A DNA stretch of 64,000 nt, taken from contig NZ_QXXA01000005.1 of the NCBI RefSeq assembly GCF_009911265.1, positions 248,001 through 312,000 of the forward strand, given 5' to 3'. Position 1 is the stretch's first letter; each line of letters begins with the position of its first letter. Shown here in pieces: positions 41,604 to 50,415 of the stretch. The position numbers were made by a program, and so were the translations under genes. Below the pieces are notes generated by a model, which worked only from the letters and a program-made list of their open reading frames with translations, was not told the DNA's origin and did not search any database. Origin of the DNA: Senegalia massiliensis (lineage in GTDB: Bacteria; Bacillota; Clostridia; Tissierellales; SIT17).

Positions 41604-42294
41604 AAAATACATCCTCTCCCAGGTAAACTGGACCATCTTTACAAACTCTACTCATCCCATTTTTTGTTTTACAACTACACACAAGACAAGCTCCTACTCC
41701 ACAGGCCATATGCTTTTCTATTGAAACATAAGTTTTTACATTTTTACCTTTTGCCATCTCCACTATTTTTCTCATCATAATCTCTGGTCCGCAAGTAAAT
41801 ACATAATCATACTTATCTACTTCTAATTTTCCAGTTATAAAGTCACCTACAGATACATATAAATTATTTCCATATTTCCCAAATTCATCTGTTAAATATT
41901 CTTTTTCTGTAAAACCTAAATATATATCTAATTCCTTTACTGTGTTCTTCAAATTTTTAGCGGTATAAAGTAAAGGTGCAATACCTATTCCACCACCAAC
42001 TATAGCTATTCTTCCTTTAACAGTTGGATAACCATTCCCATATGGACCTTCTAATTTAATATTGTCACCTTTTCTTAGCTGAGTTAATTTATTTGTTCCA
42101 AAACCTTCTACTCTATATAAAAATGTTATACTTTCATTATTTTTATCATGAATGCTAAGTGGTCTAGATAAAAGAGGATAGTCATCCCATCCTCTTATCA
42201 TGAAAAATTGTCCCATTTCTCCATGAAATTTACCTTCTATAACTAATTTATATATTTTATCTGATACCTTTATATTTTCTAGTATTTTAGCCAA
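41596..42294 (-). CDS. pyrK: dihydroorotate dehydrogenase electron transfer subunit
   Basis: FAD and 2Fe-2S subunit that links PyrD to NAD+. The 232 residues include the FAD motif [14 protein letters not shown] for NAD(H) and the cluster cysteines in [11 protein letters not shown] and V-C-K-D-G-P. TTG start with GGAGG ten bases upstream; it overlaps pyrF by eight bases. Confidence 0.95.
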   Translation of the reverse strand: MAKILENIKVSDKIYKLVIEGKFHGEMGQFFMIRGWDDYPLLSRPLSIHDKNNESITFLYRVEGFGTNKLTQLRKGDNIKLEGPYGNGYPTVKGRIAIVGGGIGIAPLLYTAKNLKNTVKELDIYLGFTEKEYLTDEFGKYGNNLYVSVGDFITGKLEVDKYDYVFTCGPEIMMRKIVEMAKGKNVKTYVSIEKHMACGVGACLVCSCKTKNGMSRVCKDGPVYLGEDVFYE

Positions 42295-43138
42295 CGATTA
42301 AATCCTCCTTCATAGAAAGGACTGATTCTCTTGTGTACTTTACAAAGTTTTCATCTTCACTCTTTCCTTTATGAGCAGTTATAATTCCTCTTGAAGAGTT
42401 TATAACTCCACATATACCATCTTTAAATATCTCTTTTATACTTTCACCTTTTCCCCCTTGAACTCCATAGCCAGGAATTAAGAAAAATGTATTTGGTGTC
42501 TTTTTCTTTATTTCTAAAAATTCTTCTGGGAAAGTAAGTCCTACTACTCCTCCTATTTTATTAAATCCAGATTCACCTATAGAATCTTCTCCCCACTTAC
42601 TACATTTTTCTGCTACCTTCATATATAATTTTTCTCCATCTACTTTTAATTCTTGAAAGTCCTTCGAACTTTTATTTGAAGTATGAATTAACATAAATAG
42701 TGCTTTATCATCATTTTCCATATATTTTTCATATGGACTAATTGAATCATAACCCATATATGGATTTACAGTAATTATATCTACTTCAAAATCACCACTA
42801 AAATGAGCATCTGCATAAGCTTCTGCTGTTGATGATATATCGCCTCTTTTTATATCTCCTATTACAATTTTTCCTTTTTCTCTTATATATTTAACTGTTT
42901 TACTATATGCTTTTAATCCTTCTATTCCTAATGCTTCATAAAAAGCTATTTGAACTTTAAAGCATGCTATTAAATCAATCGTATTGTCTATTATCATTTT
43001 GTTGAATGTAAATATCTTTTCTTCTATACTCATACCACTTTTTATTAAATACTCTGGTAAATATTCTATTTTTGTATCAAGTCCTACACATATTGGACTT
43101 TTCTCTATACATTCCTTGTATAATTTATCTATTATCAT
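42287..43138 (-). CDS. pyrF: orotidine 5'-phosphate decarboxylase (long, type 2)
   Basis: Produces UMP from OMP. The 283 residues have the catalytic core as G-D-I-K-R-G-D-I (lysine and aspartates, about residue 90). The late phosphate loop is I-P-G-Y-G-V-Q-G-G, and R-G-I at the end is typical of the long type-2 family. The ATG at 43138 follows GAGGAGAG and overlaps the pyrC stop by 14 bases. Confidence 0.95.
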   Translation of the reverse strand: MIIDKLYKECIEKSPICVGLDTKIEYLPEYLIKSGMSIEEKIFTFNKMIIDNTIDLIACFKVQIAFYEALGIEGLKAYSKTVKYIREKGKIVIGDIKRGDISSTAEAYADAHFSGDFEVDIITVNPYMGYDSISPYEKYMENDDKALFMLIHTSNKSSKDFQELKVDGEKLYMKVAEKCSKWGEDSIGESGFNKIGGVVGLTFPEEFLEIKKKTPNTFFLIPGYGVQGGKGESIKEIFKDGICGVINSSRGIITAHKGKSEDENFVKYTRESVLSMKEDLIVG

Positions 43139-44297
43139 TTTTTCTCTCCTCATTTTTATATGCTATCTCACCATTTTTTATAGTTATAAGAATTTTTCCA
43201 TATACTTGTCTACCTTCAAAAGGGGTATTCTTACCTTTTGATACAAAATTACTTGTATTGATTTTATGACTTTCATTTAAATCTACTAATACTAAATTTG
43301 CATCTTTTCCTTCTTCTATAAGTGCCTCATCAAGTCCTAGCAGTTTTGATGGTGCATAGGACATCTTGTCACTTAGGCAATTAAGTGAAATTCCTTCTTC
43401 TTTAAATACTGTATAAACATATGAAAATGCCTCTTCTATTCCTGATATTCCAGGGGATCCATTTTCTTTATCTTTCTTTGTATGAGGAGCATGGTCTGTA
43501 GCTATTGCATCAATAATTCCTTCCTTTATTCCCTCTATCATAGCATCTCTATCATCTTTCGTACCAAAAGGAGGATTTACTCTATACTCATTATTCCATT
43601 CAAATAAATGATGTGGTGTTACCTCACAGCTAAAATCAAGTCCTTTATCTTTATATTCTTTTATTAAATCTAAACTTTTTCTAAGACTTATATGGCATAT
43701 ATGAAGATTTCCTCCTACATCAGTTAATAATTTTAAATCTCTTTTTATAGTTTCTGCTTCTGGTTCACAATGAGTAAGTATTTTAAAGTCTTTTTCTTTT
43801 GATAACTCAAGTGCCTCTTTAAATAATTCAATATCATCTACATTTAAACCATCATCTGAAAAGAGATTAGTATATTCTCTCATTTCATCTATATTTACAA
43901 ACTCTTCACCTTTAAGCCTTTTTGTAAGTGCTGATATTTGAGTTAAATTACATATTTCATTTTCTTTATGTTTATTCAATATATATTCTATAGTTTTCTC
44001 ATTGTCACAAACTGGATTTGTATTTGCCATGGCACATACATGAGTAAATCCACCTTTTAATGCAGCTTTCTCACCTGTTATTAAATCTTCTTTTTCAGTC
44101 TGTCCAGGTTCTCTTAAATGAACATGCATATCTATAAAAGATGGCATTACTACTTTTCCTTCTCCATCTATAATTTCTTTTCCAAAGCTATCTATATTAT
44201 TTGATATTTTTTTTATTTTCCCATTACTTATCCACAGGTCCCCTACAAGAGTTTTTCTCTTATCCACAATTTTTGCATTTTTTATTATATAATCCAC
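43125..44297 (-). CDS. pyrC: dihydroorotase, class I
   Basis: Zinc amidohydrolase that cyclises carbamoyl aspartate. The 390 residues contain D-M-H-V-H-L-R-E-P-G (metal histidines and substrate arginine, about residue 60), E-V-T-P-H-H and A-T-D-H-A-P-H with the catalytic aspartate (about 290). GTG start at 44297 five bases after AGGAGG; the longer upstream reading frame overlaps pyrI. Confidence 0.95.
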   Translation of the reverse strand: MDYIIKNAKIVDKRKTLVGDLWISNGKIKKISNNIDSFGKEIIDGEGKVVMPSFIDMHVHLREPGQTEKEDLITGEKAALKGGFTHVCAMANTNPVCDNEKTIEYILNKHKENEICNLTQISALTKRLKGEEFVNIDEMREYTNLFSDDGLNVDDIELFKEALELSKEKDFKILTHCEPEAETIKRDLKLLTDVGGNLHICHISLRKSLDLIKEYKDKGLDFSCEVTPHHLFEWNNEYRVNPPFGTKDDRDAMIEGIKEGIIDAIATDHAPHTKKDKENGSPGISGIEEAFSYVYTVFKEEGISLNCLSDKMSYAPSKLLGLDEALIEEGKDANLVLVDLNESHKINTSNFVSKGKNTPFEGRQVYGKILITIKNGEIAYKNEERKNDNR

Positions 44298-44307
44298 ATT
44301 TAGCCTC

Positions 44308-44730
44308 CTATAAAGAAGTTTTTGTATCACAATATTCACATCTATATTCTTTTTTATCTTTATCCACAAGTATAAATTCTACATTTTCTATATTTTCTTC
44401 ACTTGTTATACATCTTGGATTTTTACAATTAAATATACCTTTAATCTTTTCTGGAAGTGATAATTTTATCTTTTCTTTTATTTCTTCATCTTCAATTATA
44501 TTTACAGTTAAATCTGGATCTATTATTCCAAGTACATTTAAATCTAAATCTATTCTATTCTCTATTTTTATAAGGTCTTTTTTACCTTGTTTTCTAGATG
44601 AAACATTTCTTATAAGTGCAACTCTATAATCAACTTTGTGAAGTCCTAACTCTTTAAATATCTTATATCCATATCCTTCTTTTATATGATCAATTACTAT
44701 ACCTTTTTTAATACTATCGATATTTAACAT
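44308..44730 (-). CDS. pyrI: aspartate carbamoyltransferase regulatory subunit
   Basis: Binds nucleotide effectors and zinc and controls PyrB. The 140 residues show the N-terminal allosteric domain (D-H-I-K-E-G-Y-G) and the zinc domain with four cysteines in C-K-N-P-R-C and C-E-Y-C. Its presence implies allosteric control of this enzyme. It starts one base after the pyrB stop. Confidence 0.95.
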   Translation of the reverse strand: MLNIDSIKKGIVIDHIKEGYGYKIFKELGLHKVDYRVALIRNVSSRKQGKKDLIKIENRIDLDLNVLGIIDPDLTVNIIEDEEIKEKIKLSLPEKIKGIFNCKNPRCITSEENIENVEFILVDKDKKEYRCEYCDTKTSL

Positions 44731-45645
44731 TTACTCCACCCCCAATAATTTTAATATTAAAGCCATTCTCACATACATACCGAATTTTGCTTGATCGAAA
44801 TATACAGCTCTTTTATCCCTATCCACTTCAACTGCTATTTCATTTACTCTTGGAAGGGGATGCATTATTATTAAGTCCTCTTTTGAATTTTTAAGTTTTT
44901 CATTTGTTAGAATATAGCTATCTTTTAAACGCACATAATCTTCTTCATTAAAAAACCTTTCTTTTTGTACTCTTGTCATATAGAGTATATCTAATTTATC
45001 TATTACTTCATCAAGGCTTTCAGTTTCATAGTAGCTATTTTCTTGTAAATCATCTTTTATATAATCAGGAATTTGAAGTTCTTCAGGAGATATAAATACA
45101 AAATTTATATTTAAATATCTTTTCATTGCTTTTACTAGAGAATGGACTGTTCTACCAAATTTAAGGTCTCCACATAGTCCAATAGTGTGATTTGATAAGT
45201 CTTTTTTTAGAATTCTTATGGTGAGTAAATCAGTTAATGTTTGAGTAGGATGTTGATGACCTCCATCACCAGCATTTATAATAGGCATATCAGTGTTTTG
45301 AGAAGCAAGAAGTGGTGCTCCTTCTTTTGGATGCCTCATTACAGCTATATCAGAATAACATGCAATAGTTTTTATAGTATCAGCTACAGATTCACCTTTT
45401 GATACAGAAGAGCTTGCTGCCTCAGAAAATCCTACCACTTGTCCTCCCAGCCTATACATTGCAGATTCAAAACTAAATCTAGTTCTAGTAGATGGTTCAT
45501 AGAAAAGTGAAGCAAGTAATTTACCTCTACACTTATCTAGATAATCTTTTTCATTCTTTATAATGTCTTCAGCAAGAGCAAAAATTTCATCTAATTCTTC
45601 TAATGAAAAATCCCTCGGTTCAATTAAATGTCTTCCTTTTAACAT
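44731..45645 (-). CDS. pyrB: aspartate carbamoyltransferase catalytic subunit
   Basis: Makes carbamoyl aspartate, the committed step. The 304 residues hold the carbamoyl phosphate loop S-T-R-T-R-F-S (about residue 52), H-P-x-Q-x-L-T-D as H-P-T-Q-T-L-T-D and H-P-L-P-R near the end. The ATG at 45645 follows AAAGGAG. First gene of the operon, downstream of an attenuator leader. Confidence 0.95.
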   Translation of the reverse strand: MLKGRHLIEPRDFSLEELDEIFALAEDIIKNEKDYLDKCRGKLLASLFYEPSTRTRFSFESAMYRLGGQVVGFSEAASSSVSKGESVADTIKTIACYSDIAVMRHPKEGAPLLASQNTDMPIINAGDGGHQHPTQTLTDLLTIRILKKDLSNHTIGLCGDLKFGRTVHSLVKAMKRYLNINFVFISPEELQIPDYIKDDLQENSYYETESLDEVIDKLDILYMTRVQKERFFNEEDYVRLKDSYILTNEKLKNSKEDLIIMHPLPRVNEIAVEVDRDKRAVYFDQAKFGMYVRMALILKLLGVE

Positions 45646-45710
45646 AATTACACAACTCCTTTCTAGTTTCACAGAACTATTTTAAAGGTATTATTTCCTA
45701 TTTAGATATT

Positions 45711-45743
45711 AAAAAAACCTTCTTAAAGAAATCTTTAAGAAGG
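45711..45743 (-). terminator. pyr operon attenuator terminator
   Basis: An 11-bp stem (45718-45728 with 45733-45743, four-base loop) followed by seven T on the minus strand, 66 bases before pyrB. With the upstream PyrR-type element it forms the attenuator. Confidence 0.85.
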
Positions 45744-45776
45744 CATAAATATGCATAACTATCCCATAGTTCATTG

Positions 45777-45808
45777 TACCTTTTTGGTCTCTCGGACCAC
45801 CTTAAAGA
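45777..45808 (-). promoter_or_regulatory. PyrR-type binding element in the pyr leader
   Basis: On the minus strand the leader reads CTTTAAGG, then GGTCCGAGAGACC (45798-45786), then AAAAAGG. This follows the PyrR RNA element pattern (CUUUAA, UCC-GAGAG stem-loop, AAGG). Its loop is one base shorter than the usual CNGNGA. When PyrR with UMP binds, the terminator at 45711-45743 should form. Confidence 0.75.
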
Positions 45809-45828
45809 TATCTTTATTTTATTTAACT

Positions 45829-47091
45829 TTAATTAAGTTTACTACTAAATTTTTTATTTGTCAATAGAAAGTTTATAGCCTCTCCTATATTTTCAATAAT
45901 ATCACTAGCTACCATAGAATACTCGCCTTTTTTATCCTTTGCAAAATCACCTGCTAGACCATGAATATATACTGCGAGTTTTGCTGCATTAAATGGTTCT
46001 AATCCTTGACCTATAAGAGATGTTATAATCCCTGTAAGTACATCACCACTACCAGCTTTTGCCATGCCAGGATTTCCTGAATTGTTTATATATACTTGAT
46101 CTTTATATGAAACTATAGTGTTATTACCTTTAAGAACAGTTACAATATCGTATTTATTACTTATATATTTTGCATAGTAAATTCTATTACTCTCAATTTC
46201 TTTTATACTTTTATCAAGTAATCTAGCCATTTCTCCAGGATGCGGTGTTATAACTATAGAATTTTTCTTATTTTTCAACATATCTATATCTTTTGATAGA
46301 GCATTTAATTCATCTGCATCTATAACCATAGGTACATTTGTATTTTTTATAATTTCTCCTAATAAATATATGTTATCTTTATAAGTTCCCATGCCTGGAC
46401 CTATTGCTAAAGCGTCTTTACCTTTTGCATTATTTAATATATCTTCTAAAGCTTCTTTTATAAAATATCCTTTACCATTATCTTTTGCTATCTTTACTAT
46501 TTCTTCAGTAAGTTTTATACTCATTATAGTTTCTAAATATTCTGGTACCATAGTATATACTAGCCCTGAACCTGTTCTCATACTAGCTTTAGATGATAAA
46601 GTAATAGAACCTGTCATACCTCTACTTCCACCTATTATTAATACCTTTCCATAATCACCTTTGTGACTATCTGGATTTCTCTTAGTTAATAAACCTTTTA
46701 ATTCTTCTGGTATATTTACAGCGTTTTTATTTGAATTAAATTCTACTTCTGCAAAACTAACAGCATATTCTTTTTCATGAGTAATAGCTAAATCAATCTT
46801 TGAAATTCCAAAACTTTTAACTTTTTCATTTATCGTCACTATAGGTTTACCAAATCTATCATGAGATATTTCTATATCTTTAAATGAAACTTTACCTATG
46901 CCAGTGCCTATAGCTTTGCTTATAGATTCTTTTGCAGAAAATAGCCCTGCTATAGTTTGAGGACTATTATTTTTTTCTTTTATATATTTTATTTCATTAA
47001 TGGTAAATATTTTAGATAAAAAAAGATTTCTTTTTTTATCTAAAATATTTTCTATTCTGTCAACTCTTACTATATCTATTCCCACGCTCAT
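45829..47091 (-). CDS. fusion of holo-ACP synthase and NAD(P)HX dehydratase
   Basis: A 420-residue two-domain protein. Residues 1 to about 118 are AcpS, which attaches phosphopantetheine to acyl carrier protein: G-I-D-I-V near the start and F-S-A-K-E-S-I-S-K-A near 52, with the magnesium Asp and Glu present. Residues about 130-410 are the YjeF C-terminal/NnrD kinase-like dehydratase that repairs hydrated NAD(P)H: G-G-S-R-G-M-T-G, I-G-P-G-M-G, T-P-H-P-G-E-M and A-G-S-G-D-V-L-T-G. The NnrE epimerase domain that is usually joined to NnrD is missing. GGTGA precedes the ATG. Confidence 0.92.
   Translation of the reverse strand: MSVGIDIVRVDRIENILDKKRNLFLSKIFTINEIKYIKEKNNSPQTIAGLFSAKESISKAIGTGIGKVSFKDIEISHDRFGKPIVTINEKVKSFGISKIDLAITHEKEYAVSFAEVEFNSNKNAVNIPEELKGLLTKRNPDSHKGDYGKVLIIGGSRGMTGSITLSSKASMRTGSGLVYTMVPEYLETIMSIKLTEEIVKIAKDNGKGYFIKEALEDILNNAKGKDALAIGPGMGTYKDNIYLLGEIIKNTNVPMVIDADELNALSKDIDMLKNKKNSIVITPHPGEMARLLDKSIKEIESNRIYYAKYISNKYDIVTVLKGNNTIVSYKDQVYINNSGNPGMAKAGSGDVLTGIITSLIGQGLEPFNAAKLAVYIHGLAGDFAKDKKGEYSMVASDIIENIGEAINFLLTNKKFSSKLN
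45836..45864 (-). promoter_or_regulatory. pyr operon promoter
   Basis: On the minus strand, a consensus TTGACA (45864-45859), 17 bases and TAAACT (45841-45836), inside the last codons of the acpS-nnrD gene. Transcription would begin near 45829, giving a 184-base leader. Confidence 0.7.
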
Positions 47092-47093
47092 AT

Positions 47094-49484
47094 TTATTCA
47101 CCATTCTTCATTAAAGTATAATCATACATTGTAATAGCATCTAATATTGTTTGAGTTTGAACTTTTAATACCTCTTTATCAATTGTAGTAATTTCTCCTT
47201 CAATAGAAAATTCTATTCCGGATATAGATGTTAAACTTGTACCATTATTATACATTATTCTTACACCTCTAGAGTCAAAATTTGTTCCTACTAGCATTGT
47301 ATCTAATTTAAAATCTTCTCCTCTTTTCATCATGTTTCTAACAATGCCATAATGTCCTCTATTATCTGAATAAAGTCTTGAAGTATCAAACGCAAGTAAT
47401 TTACTTTCTTTTTTACCTAAATTTTTAGTATATATTAAGAAATGATTTTTTTCTAATTCATCATATAAATCACTAGATACGAAACCACTTAATCCTGTTT
47501 CTTTTGAGCTTGTAGAGCCATCAAAAAACATAAATATTATATCTCTATCTGGTCGAAAGTCACTATTTTTTAATGTTTTTGCTATCTCTAGATTTGCTGC
47601 AATAGATGTTCCATTGTATATGAGACCTTTATTTTTATCATTTTTACTCTCATCCAATTTATAATCATAATCAGTAGCTATAATAAGAGGAGCTTTTTCT
47701 TTATTCTCTCCTTGTAATATAGCACCTATATTTGATATCTCTGCATATTTTTGCATTTCTATATCTGTAGAAAATACTATTTCTTCACCTATATTTCCTT
47801 TTAAAGTATCTATAACTTTATTACTTACATTAATATGTATATCACCAAACCCCAAACTATTTTCTACTTGTTCTAGACTTCCTATTATATTTATCTCATG
47901 ATTAACTTCTAATGCTTCATCTTCAGTATAATATAATCCACCACTAACAAAATCTTCAATTAATATATTTGTAATTTTATTAAAATTTCTACGAGATTCT
48001 TCATCTACAATTAATAAATATTTCTGTTCTGGATCATATTCTCCACTTTCATACATTTCTACAGTCATAATTTTTCTTCTTAATTCACCAGTATAATTTT
48101 TTTCACCTATTTTATCTAAATAAATATCCCAAAAATTGAAATCTTTTAGGTATTCAAAAGATATATTTTTTCCATCTATATATATTTCTGATTTTTTTAC
48201 AGTTTGCGAGTTAACTTTTATTTGATGTTTATTTGTAAAGTTTTTATCATATAAAGGCCTAAGCCCTATATCTTTTAAATTTTGCACAATATAATTTCGA
48301 GTGTTTTCATTGCCTTCACTACCAATTTGTCTTTCTAAGTATTTATCTTCTGATAGTTCTTGTATATGACTATATATATCATCTGATTCTATATTATATT
48401 TACTATTTTTTACAGGCCAAATTAATATTAGTACTATTAAACCTATTATACCTAGCTTTATTCCAACACTTTTTTTATACCTATTTATATTCTTAATTTG
48501 ATAAACAAAAGTAATAGGTGATAAATGGTATGGAATATGCTTTATAAATGTTATAAATTTTGAGTTTCTTTTATTTAACTCTATTTTTAATCCTTCCCCT
48601 AATAAATTAAATCCTAAAACTGATATGAATATAGCAAGTGCAGGATAAAATACTATCCATATCTTCCCAGCACCTATAGCATATCTTGCAGTTGCAAGCA
48701 TTGAACCCCATTCTGGATAATATGCAGGTATAATATCTAAGTTTAGTTCTTGTATAAGAAAAGGATCTATTGTAATAGTACCAACTAAAAGCCCCAATAC
48801 TCCTAGCTCAGCTAATATTATTAACACTCTACTTGTTTCTATAAATAAATGTATAACCATAGTTGCAAAAAGATGAGGGAGTACATTGCCAAAAGCTATC
48901 TGAATTTTACTTTTCCCTATAGCTATTTCTCCTTTTATAAAATCTTCTCTTAATATCTCATTTATCCTATCTCTTAATATAGATCCGATTCTACCCCAAC
49001 CTACAAATGTAAGAATAAAAGTATATATGAATATTACTTCTTCAAGTGTTGGTTTTATCGCACTTAAAAGTATAAAGCTTATTATAAGGGCAGGTATTGC
49101 ACTGAACGTTGTTTTAAATATATCTATTATTTTAGATATTATCTTACTTCCAAATCCTGCAAAAAGTCCAAGGATAAGACCTACAATAAGTCTTGCTATG
49201 GCTGTATATATGCCAATTTGAAGAGTCATTCTAGCTCCATATACTATTCTACTAAATACATCTCTGCCTAATATATCAGTTCCCCATATATTTATATCAT
49301 CAGGTGGATTTGGTGGATTATCTATTACTAAATTTCCATCTTCAAAATGAGGTAATGCAAAGTTTGTAGCAAATGGATCTAAATTCATTATATCTATTCT
49401 AAATATAGCTATAATAGATATAAATATAAGTATTATAATTCCTATAACTAAAGGTAAATTAATTTTTTTCAATCTATACAACAA
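47094..49484 (-). CDS. DppC-type ABC permease fused to an M28-like peptidase domain
   Basis: 796 residues. The first 300 or so are a peptide/nickel-type ABC permease (H-F-E-D-G, then G-T-D-I-L-G-R-D-V-F-S-R-I and an EAA-like loop near 190) with about six helices. A further helix (about 355-375) leads to an outer domain that follows the M28 zinc-aminopeptidase pattern: S-E-G-N-E-N-T-R-N-Y-I, then a late L-E-I-A-K-T-L region. The metal ligands look lost: D-N-A-S-G reads Y-N-G-T-S, and the E-E-x-G-L-x-G-S site reads S-K-E-T-G-L-S-G. The TTG start is uncertain. No partner DppB or ATPase is nearby. Confidence 0.8.
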   Translation of the reverse strand: MLYRLKKINLPLVIGIIILIFISIIAIFRIDIMNLDPFATNFALPHFEDGNLVIDNPPNPPDDINIWGTDILGRDVFSRIVYGARMTLQIGIYTAIARLIVGLILGLFAGFGSKIISKIIDIFKTTFSAIPALIISFILLSAIKPTLEEVIFIYTFILTFVGWGRIGSILRDRINEILREDFIKGEIAIGKSKIQIAFGNVLPHLFATMVIHLFIETSRVLIILAELGVLGLLVGTITIDPFLIQELNLDIIPAYYPEWGSMLATARYAIGAGKIWIVFYPALAIFISVLGFNLLGEGLKIELNKRNSKFITFIKHIPYHLSPITFVYQIKNINRYKKSVGIKLGIIGLIVLILIWPVKNSKYNIESDDIYSHIQELSEDKYLERQIGSEGNENTRNYIVQNLKDIGLRPLYDKNFTNKHQIKVNSQTVKKSEIYIDGKNISFEYLKDFNFWDIYLDKIGEKNYTGELRRKIMTVEMYESGEYDPEQKYLLIVDEESRRNFNKITNILIEDFVSGGLYYTEDEALEVNHEINIIGSLEQVENSLGFGDIHINVSNKVIDTLKGNIGEEIVFSTDIEMQKYAEISNIGAILQGENKEKAPLIIATDYDYKLDESKNDKNKGLIYNGTSIAANLEIAKTLKNSDFRPDRDIIFMFFDGSTSSKETGLSGFVSSDLYDELEKNHFLIYTKNLGKKESKLLAFDTSRLYSDNRGHYGIVRNMMKRGEDFKLDTMLVGTNFDSRGVRIMYNNGTSLTSISGIEFSIEGEITTIDKEVLKVQTQTILDAITMYDYTLMKNGE

Positions 49485-49565
49485 ATCCAACTCCCCCTTT
49501 TCTTTATAATTCTATATTCTACAAAAGGGTGGATATTCCCTTTTTTATTTTAATTAAAATTTAAT

Positions 49566-50387
49566 TTATATATCTTTGTTCTCAACAAAAAATAAATCAT
49601 CAAAACTTCCTAATTCTACCTTTTTATCATCAATGTAGTCAATATAGATAAGATTATTTTTATATCCCATTTCACTTTTTAGCATTTTCTTTTTTAATAT
49701 TATATTGTTTTTTGTATCATCTATTAATATTTCAATTTTAAAAATATCTTTATCATTAGAAAATAATATATCTCTATATGCAGTTATGAAAATTTTATTA
49801 TCATCTATTCTATTTATTTTATAATTAAATTTTCTATCTTTTTGTTTTGTCTTATATATTATATGCTTTTTAGTAAATTCTATATATGTTTCATCATCGT
49901 ATATCCAATTGCCTAATAATGAATCTTTCATTTTAAAATTCTTTCTAGCTTCTCTTTTTACTTTAGATTTTTGTAAATTACTATCTATCTTTTCTTCAAA
50001 ATCAATTTTGTTATATATCTCATCTATATTTTTATCTATACTATACCAATTGTCATCATATAACATATTATTACCTTTAAATGAGATTTTTCTTTCTTGA
50101 TCACTACTTTCATAAGTAAATATAATTTTATATCTATCTTCTGTTTCATCTCTTGATAAATTTTCAATATTTACTTTTTTACCCTCTATATCTTTTAGTA
50201 CTTTTTTAAAAGACTTTAAATCCTGTACTTGCTTATAAGCTGATCCTTTATATATAATTATTTTATCAACATCTTCAAAATAAGTACTTTTTATTAAACT
50301 TTGTTCTTCATTTTGAATTGAACATCCTATTGTAAATGATGTTATTATACATATAAATAAGATACAGACTTTCTTTGAATAACTCAT
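49566..50387 (-). CDS. lipoprotein, unknown
   Basis: 273 residues: a signal peptide ending F-T-I-G-C (lipobox, Cys about 22), then a mostly beta, Lys/Asp/Ile-rich mature part with D-S-L-L-G-N-W-I-Y-D-D-E-T near the middle, a pattern common in lipocalin-like or DUF-type lipoproteins. The ATG at 50387 follows GGAGGGAATA. It lies between the permease fusion and the helicase gene on the same strand. Function unknown. Confidence 0.65.
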   Translation of the reverse strand: MSYSKKVCILFICIITSFTIGCSIQNEEQSLIKSTYFEDVDKIIIYKGSAYKQVQDLKSFKKVLKDIEGKKVNIENLSRDETEDRYKIIFTYESSDQERKISFKGNNMLYDDNWYSIDKNIDEIYNKIDFEEKIDSNLQKSKVKREARKNFKMKDSLLGNWIYDDETYIEFTKKHIIYKTKQKDRKFNYKINRIDDNKIFITAYRDILFSNDKDIFKIEILIDDTKNNIILKKKMLKSEMGYKNNLIYIDYIDDKKVELGSFDDLFFVENKDI

Positions 50388-50415
50388 TATTCCCTCCAAT
50401 ATATGACTTATTATT

